A DNA stretch of 24,015 bases from Cochliopodium minus (taxonomy: Eukaryota > Discosea > Himatismenida > Cochliopodiidae). Shown one piece after another: positions 19,009-24,015 of the stretch. Made by a program: the position numbers and the translations under genes. Position 1 is the stretch's first letter; each line of letters opens with the position of its first letter. The notes below the pieces were generated by a model. It was not told where the DNA came from. It worked only from the letters and a program-made list of their open reading frames with translations, and made no database searches. The DNA lies in NCBI GenBank assembly GCA_024220525.1, contig JAMYWO010000071.1, positions 145,515-169,529 of the forward strand, written 5' to 3'.

Positions 19009-21934
19009 TTAAAGTTTGGAATCAAATTTTTTATGAACAGTTTCAAGACTGCTTGTTTTGTTGGTTGTAACAGCAATATCCTTCTTTTGTTTTTGAAGAC
19101 TAGGTTCAAGAGGATTGATTTCGATGGCGGGGTTTCTTTTGTTTTTAGGAAACTCTCTCCACTTCTCAGGAAAAGCCAACTTGTAGACAGTGACCACTGC
19201 TGCACCGCCAAGACCTATGTTGTGTTGAAGAGCGTATTTGACATTTGGTACTTGGCGTTTTCCTGTCATTCTTCTTAATTGCCAACACAATTCTGCACAT
19301 TGTGCCAATCCTCTAATAAAAATTTTAAAAAAAAATATTTTTTTTTAATTTTTTTAATTCAATTTTTAATTTTTATTTACGAATTTAAAAAATAAATTTT
19401 TTATTTTTATTTTTATTTTTTTGTTTATTTTTTTAATGAAATCTTTATTAATTCAATTTTAATTTATGAAATTTTTTTTTTAATTTATGAATTTAGCATT
19501 TTAATTATTTTGATTATTATTTATTTTAATTGATTATTTATTTTTAATGAAATCTTCACTTTATTTTTATTTTATTATTTATTTTTCCAATTTATATTTT
19601 TTATTTTTATTTTTTGATTATTTATTTAATTTTGCAGTATTATTTTTATAGATTTTTATTTTTTATTTTTCACTTACGTAGCACCAAGAGGATGACCCTT
19701 AGAAATGAGGCCACCAGAAGGGTTGACAACCCATTTACCACCATAAGTGACTTGGCCATCCTCAACCAACTGAGGAGCCTTCCCCTCAGGAGCAAGACCC
19801 AACGCCTCATACGTCACCAACTCATTGCAAGAGAAGCAATCGTGCAACTCTATCACTTGAACGTCGTTTGGTGTGATTCCTGCTTGTTCGTATGCTTCGT
19901 TTGCTGCCTTTTTATTTTTTAAAAAAAATTTAAAAATTTTTTCTAATACAAAATAAAATAATCACAAAAAAATTTTTAAAAAGAAAAAAAATTATCACAA
20001 ACAAAAATGAAACAAAAAAATACTTAAAAAAAGAAAAAAATATTCAAAAAAAAAATAAATTCAAATTATTATAAAAATTCAAAATAATCACAAAAAAAAT
20101 ATGAAGATGGAAAAAAATAAAATTAAACATAAATCAAAATTATTTTTCGATTTTTTAAAAAACAATGAAAAATTGAGTTTTTAAAAAATTTTCGGTTTAC
20201 TTTTTTACTCATGTCAAATCCGACCATTTGAATCATGGATTTACTTTCAATGCAAGAAGGGAGATCAGTAGCAAGTGACATTCCTGCATTTATTTTTTAA
20301 AAGAAAAAAAAATGAAAAAAAAAAAATAAAAAATAAAAAATAAAAATGAAAAAAAATAAAATAAAAAAAATAAAATAAAAAAAATAAAAAAAAGAAAAAA
20401 TAAAAATGAAAATTTTGAATACCAACTATTTCTACAGCTAGATGTTCCAAACCATGTTTTCTAACAAATTCTTCGTCACACAAAATTGCTGCTGCAGCTC
20501 CATCTAAAAATAAAAAGTAAAAATATAAAAAATAAAAATCTTGAAATAAATAATGAATAAAAATAAAAATCTTAAAAAAATAATAAATACTATCTTAAAA
20601 AAAGAAAAAGGATTAGAAAATGAAAATAAATAATGAATAAGAAAATAATAAATGTAAAATGCAAAAATGAATAATATTAATAAATAAAATATAAAATAAA
20701 AATAAATATAAAAAAAAATAAAATTAAATATAAAATTAAAAATAAAATTAAAAATAATCTTTAATAAAAAAAAAATGAAAAAAAATAAAATAAGAAAAAA
20801 TGACCAGAAGTAGGACAACATTGAAGTTTGGTCAAAGGATCGAAGACCTTGGGACTCTGCTTGATCTGGTCCAAAGAATAAACGGTCTGAAACTGAGAAT
20901 AAGGGTTGTTGGCACTGTGTTTGTGGTTCTTGTAGGCGATCTTGGCGAAGGTTTCGGAGGAGGTGTTGTAGAGCTTCATGTGCTCTCTTCCTGCGTTTCC
21001 GAACATTTGTGGCGCGAAGGGCGCTTGTTCGAGCCCCACTTCGTTGATCATCACTTTCATGTGTTGGTCTAGTGGGTTTGTTCTGTCAGTGTACTTGTTT
21101 TGGAGTGATCCTATATTGTGATAAAAAATTTTCAATATTAAAATAATTTTTAAAAAAATAATTGATAAAAAAAAAAATAATTGTAAAAATTTTAAAAATA
21201 ATTTAAAACAAAAAATAATTGTAAATAAAAATTTTGTCAATTAAAAAATAAATTTTGAAAAATAAAAAAACTTTTAAAAAATTTAAATTAACATATTCAA
21301 AAATAAAAAATTAACATTTTTAAATTAATAAAAATAATTTAAAAATTATGAAAAATAATTTATGAAGATACCTCTTTCCATTTTTTCGAAGCCGAGGGCC
21401 AAAACGCAACCAGCGAGACCTCCTTGGATGAATTGACGAGCCATGTAGAGCGCTGTGCTTCCTGTGCTACAGTTGTTGTTGACGTTGTAGATTGGAACTC
21501 CCGTCATTCCGATTTCGTACACTGCTCTTTGTCCACATGTTGAATCACCTATAAAAAAATATATAATAATAATTATTTACGATGATTTGATGTTAATAGG
21601 GCATTATCTTTTGAATATATGGATTCATACATTCAGGAAATTTGAATTATAAAATTCTTCAATAAAAAATTTTTTTTACCATAAACATATCCTACACATA
21701 CTTGTTCAATTTGTTTATAATTTACCCCTGAATCTTGCAAAGCGTCTTCTATTGCCACTTTGGCCATTTGTGGGTAATCTATCGAAGTGTATCAAGTTTT
21801 ATTGAGAAGATATTCTGTTAGATATTTTTTTAATTTTTTAAATATTTAAATTTACCCCAGTCTCTTGATCCTGGTTTTTCAAATTTGGTCATTCCAACAC
21901 CAATAACGAATACTCTCTTCATTTCTTTCTTCAT
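19009..21934 (-). CDS. SCPx-type 3-ketoacyl-CoA thiolase, peroxisomal, eight exons
   Basis: Exons 21934-21856, 21778-21680, 21548-21372, 21110-20805, 20503-20423, 20283-20201, 19907-19678, 19312-19009; phases consistent; 452 residues. It cleaves 3-ketoacyl-CoA with CoA in peroxisomal beta-oxidation, typically of branched or sterol side chains. Evidence: [16 protein letters not shown], nucleophilic Cys86 in [77 protein letters not shown], and [15 protein letters not shown]. These are specific for the thiolase domain of sterol carrier protein x. The SCP2 lipid-transfer domain that follows in animals is absent; instead a short basic tail ends in SKL, a classic PTS1 peroxisome signal. Intron 4 has an unusual donor, GTCATT. 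Exons 3 and 4 are much richer in G/C at third positions than the rest of the gene. Converges on the GPCR gene. Confidence 0.95.
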
Positions 21935-22262
21935 TTCAAAATATACTTTGAGTGGGCAATGCTATTTCTTTCCTTTTTTTTTATTTTTTTATTTATGGTT
22001 TGGGATTTGATATGATTTGGCTGTTTTTGAATTGATCTCATCTTTATTTAAGAGAGAATTATTTCATTTGATGTATTTGAGAGAACAAATTTTTTTTGAA
22101 GAGAATATCTCAATAATCTCATTTTAATGATTGAATATTTGATTGATTATCGAATGGATAGATTCATTAGAATACCAAAGATGGGAATATAAGAATGGGA
22201 GTTATAAATAAAGTTTTATGATTTAAATTTTGAACATAAAATTAAAAAAAAGTGGATATTTT
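21935..22262. other. Short intergenic region, upstream of the thiolase and downstream of ATP23
   Basis: About 330 bp of AT-rich sequence between the thiolase start codon (21932-21934, minus) and the ATP23 stop codon (22263-22265, minus). It must contain the thiolase promoter and the ATP23 3' end. I see no exon, RNA gene or repeat in it. Confidence 0.5.
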
Positions 22263-23066
22263 TTAGTATGGACAGTGATCGAAGGGAGCATAATCATCCC
22301 TACAAAAATCCCATACTTTATTGATGTAATAAGGAGCCTTATCCTTGCATTGCTCGTTGTTGTTCATAGATAATTCGATACGTCTCTTTATACATCTTGA
22401 TTTATGATTAAGGAAATTGTAACTGACTTCACCTCGAAGGAATTCCATCTTATAATCACATTCACCACTCATATTTACAGCCCTTATCTAAATTTATAAT
22501 TTTAAAATTAAATTATAAGAAAAGGATATTCATTATATACCTCTGAGCATGCTATCTGTTCACAATTTAATTGATCCAATTGTGCTGTGCAAAAATCATG
22601 TGCATGCACCAATTCATGTAACAATGTTTGGGTCAATAATCTTTTATCTAATACAGGTACATCTTCACAAACAACTATCTAGTTATGAAATATAATATAT
22701 ATTGATCTTTTGAATTTTACTTGTTTATATTCTATTCAAACCCCTTGATCAGAATCCCAAAATCCACCTTTTTTATTTTGAATATAAGGTTCAATGATTT
22801 TAGTTTTTAAAATGGATATTTTGGTGTTATTTGGAGGAATACCGATATTTGGATTCACATTTATACATGATTTGCATTTGAAAAAGTTTTTGGATACTTC
22901 GCATCCTGATTTGTTGAGTGTATTGATCATATATTTGATATATTGATCTATAAATCGTTTGAATTGAGGGTAATTATTGATAAAAAAGAAAAAAATTGGG
23001 TATAGATGGTTTACTTTCATCCAATATCTCTTGTAACAGATTTTGGCATTTTGTATTCTTGTTCAT
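22263..23066 (-). CDS. ATP23: Mitochondrial inner membrane protease ATP23 (peptidase M76), four exons
   Basis: Exons 23066-23015, 22947-22742, 22678-22541, 22487-22263; phases 1, 0, 0; 206 residues. ATP23 is a zinc metalloprotease of the mitochondrial intermembrane space that processes Atp6 in yeast and assists ATP synthase assembly; it also degrades lipid-transfer proteins. Visible family features: NQYIKYMINTLNKSGCEV, FKCKSC (Cys42/45), GGFWDSDQG|IVVCED, the active-site HELVHAHDFC (HExxH at 107-111), QIACSEIRAVNMSGEC, CIKRR, and the final VWDFCRDDYAPFDHCPY. About 25-30 extra residues sit between the CxxC and the GGF. The second intron uses a rare donor, GTTTGA, but the phase and the family match support it. 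The many cysteines suit an oxidising intermembrane space. Start codons of ATP23 and the glycosyltransferase gene are only 56 bp apart, back to back. Confidence 0.95.
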
Positions 23067-23122
23067 TTTTTATTTTATTTTGATGCAAAAAAAATAAAAA
23101 AAATTTGAAAAAAGGGATTTGA

Positions 23123-24015
23123 ATGAGAGTAAGGATCATCCACATCTTGATATTATTCACCATCATATTCATATATTGCCTTTTCAAATTATCTCAATCT
23201 TACAATGTCTTAGAGGAGGAAAATTCAAAGAAAAATATAATCAAAGTGAAAAAGAAGGAAGAAAGAATTGATGAAGATATCATCATTGAAAAGAAAGATG
23301 ATGATAACAGAGAGGAAGATACTAATAGAAAAGATATGAAAGAATCAAAGAGAGATATTGAAGAATCTGCAAAGAACGGAAAAGAAAAGCAGTCAATAAA
23401 TGAAAAGAAAGAATCAATTAAAAAAGAAAAGATATTGAATGAAACAATGAAGAGCAATGGAGGAATTAAATGGTGGAGATCTGATGATCCAAAAGAAATA
23501 AATTTCTCTGAATTGAAAATCTACGATAAAAACGAAATCAAAGGATGCATCGTCTACCTCTACCATTACGAAATCCTTCTAAAACATAGTATAGATGGAT
23601 TGATCTCCAATTTCAATTATGAATATCCAGTGATGATGATGATCCCCGAGGATGAAAAACTCAATTTCACAGAAATGATAGAAATCAACGATCTATTCTC
23701 CGAGAAAAAAAAAGGAAAAAAATCTCCGCTAGATATATATTGGATCAGAATAAAAATAGGATCATTCGAAAACATTAAAGATAAAAAATCTCAATGCTTC
23801 ATTGAAGGAAAAGCAAAATTTTACAACAGAATGTGCAGATTTTATTCTTTAGAAATTTTTGAAATGGATTGGCTGAATAAATTCGATTATTTCATGAGAT
23901 TGGACACGGATTCATACATCATGTCTCCTTTGTTTGTCGACCCCTTTTTGTTGATGAAGAATAACTCTGCGGTTTATGGTTACAACTCTTTTTGTATGGA
24001 GAGGAGGTATTATGT
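23123..24015 (+). CDS. GT15-like (Kre2/Mnt1-type) glycosyltransferase, type II membrane protein, 3' partial
   Basis: An open frame from ATG at 23123 to the window end, 297 codons without an intron. Residues 5-22 (IIHILILFTIIFIYCLF) form a single membrane anchor after a short basic start, as in Golgi type II transferases. Residues about 30-110 are a charged, Lys/Glu-rich stem. The lumenal part has KGCIVYLYHYE, EYPVMMMIPEDEKLNF, then FYNRMCRFYSLEIF (MCRF at 237-240), FDYFMRLDTDS (260-264) and VDPFLLMKNNSAVYGYNSF. MCRF..., the DYxxRxxxxS segment and xDPFxxMxxxxxxYGY match the alpha-1,2-mannosyltransferase family GT15, which extends mannose chains on glycoproteins with GDP-mannose. In fungal members the LDTDS position reads VEP-like; here an Asp-x-Asp is present, so donor or metal use may differ. 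The C-terminal third is outside the window. Confidence 0.82.
   Translation, partial: MRVRIIHILILFTIIFIYCLFKLSQSYNVLEEENSKKNIIKVKKKEERIDEDIIIEKKDDDNREEDTNRKDMKESKRDIEESAKNGKEKQSINEKKESIKKEKILNETMKSNGGIKWWRSDDPKEINFSELKIYDKNEIKGCIVYLYHYEILLKHSIDGLISNFNYEYPVMMMIPEDEKLNFTEMIEINDLFSEKKKGKKSPLDIYWIRIKIGSFENIKDKKSQCFIEGKAKFYNRMCRFYSLEIFEMDWLNKFDYFMRLDTDSYIMSPLFVDPFLLMKNNSAVYGYNSFCMERRYY

Noticed and set aside
19033-19278. Plus-strand ORF opposite the last thiolase exon, and similar ones at 19614-19922 and 20800-21072
   Set aside because: Antisense of thiolase exons that have strong family matches on the minus strand.
20265-20821. Minus-strand ORFs rich in Phe/Ile that look like membrane proteins
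   Set aside because: They are thiolase introns made of A/T runs; the flanking conserved thiolase exons show where the coding parts end.
23200-23457. Minus-strand Ser/Phe-rich ORF
   Set aside because: Antisense of the Lys/Glu-rich stem of the glycosyltransferase.

Overview
The window is a very AT-rich piece of a eukaryotic nuclear genome: long T/A homopolymers, small GT-AG introns of roughly 50-400 bp, and exons that stand out by their base composition. Most ORFs are exons. When they are joined at GT..AG sites with matching phases they give eleven gene models: ten on which I am at least moderately confident in the reading, plus one weaker helical protein. TAA and TGA act as stops, so the code looks standard. 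A Rap-type GTPase, a Dictyostelium-CAR-like seven-helix receptor, a peroxisomal thiolase, the mitochondrial protease ATP23, a GT15-like Golgi glycosyltransferase and many LRR/ankyrin/F-box proteins suggest a free-living, probably amoeboid, aerobic protist with mitochondria and peroxisomes. I cannot name the lineage from the sequence.

Layout. 1-382: 3' end of an ADP-dependent glucokinase (+), ending in the ER-retrieval signal RDEL. 555-1923: Rap1-like small GTPase (-), five exons. 1924-3751: no convincing gene, but a 91-bp hairpin MITE-like element with 9-bp flanking repeats. 3752-4756: LRR protein (+). 4813-8364: F-box/LRR protein (+), four exons. 8480-9755: F-box plus cyclin-box (cyclin F-like) gene (-), first exon unresolved. 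9756-10798: nothing clear. 10799-12530: zinc-ribbon/ankyrin protein (-). 12585-13282: small helical, possibly cullin-like protein (+). 13461-14240: secreted Cys-rich protein (+), five exons. 14241-14389: tandem duplication of about 80 bp. 14491-16627: 650-residue LRR protein (-), four exons, about 17 repeats. 16799-18877: GPCR (+), twelve exons. 19009-21934: SCPx-type thiolase (-), eight exons, C-terminal SKL. 22263-23066: ATP23 (-), four exons. 23123-24015: GT15-like glycosyltransferase (+), cut by the window end.

The accessory-looking block is 3752-16627. It is dominated by proteins built like ubiquitin-ligase substrate receptors: a canonical F-box/LRR protein, an F-box/cyclin protein, and four proteins (two LRR, one ankyrin, one helical) that share the same C-terminal module of about 50 residues. 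The module has a Trp, 18-19 residues later a hydrophobic helix of the form FLLSLK, then IPKxVxxEI. The first ~25 residues align without gaps in all four, and I do not recognise it as a named domain. It resembles F-box/PRANC/SOCS-type adaptor tails in design, so a family of ligase adaptors with exchangeable recognition scaffolds is the most interesting hypothesis here. The flanking genes (Rap, GPCR, thiolase, ATP23, glycosyltransferase, ADP-glucokinase) are housekeeping or signalling genes with no operon-like relation. Several neighbours are divergently paired with very short gaps (54 and 56 bp between start codons).
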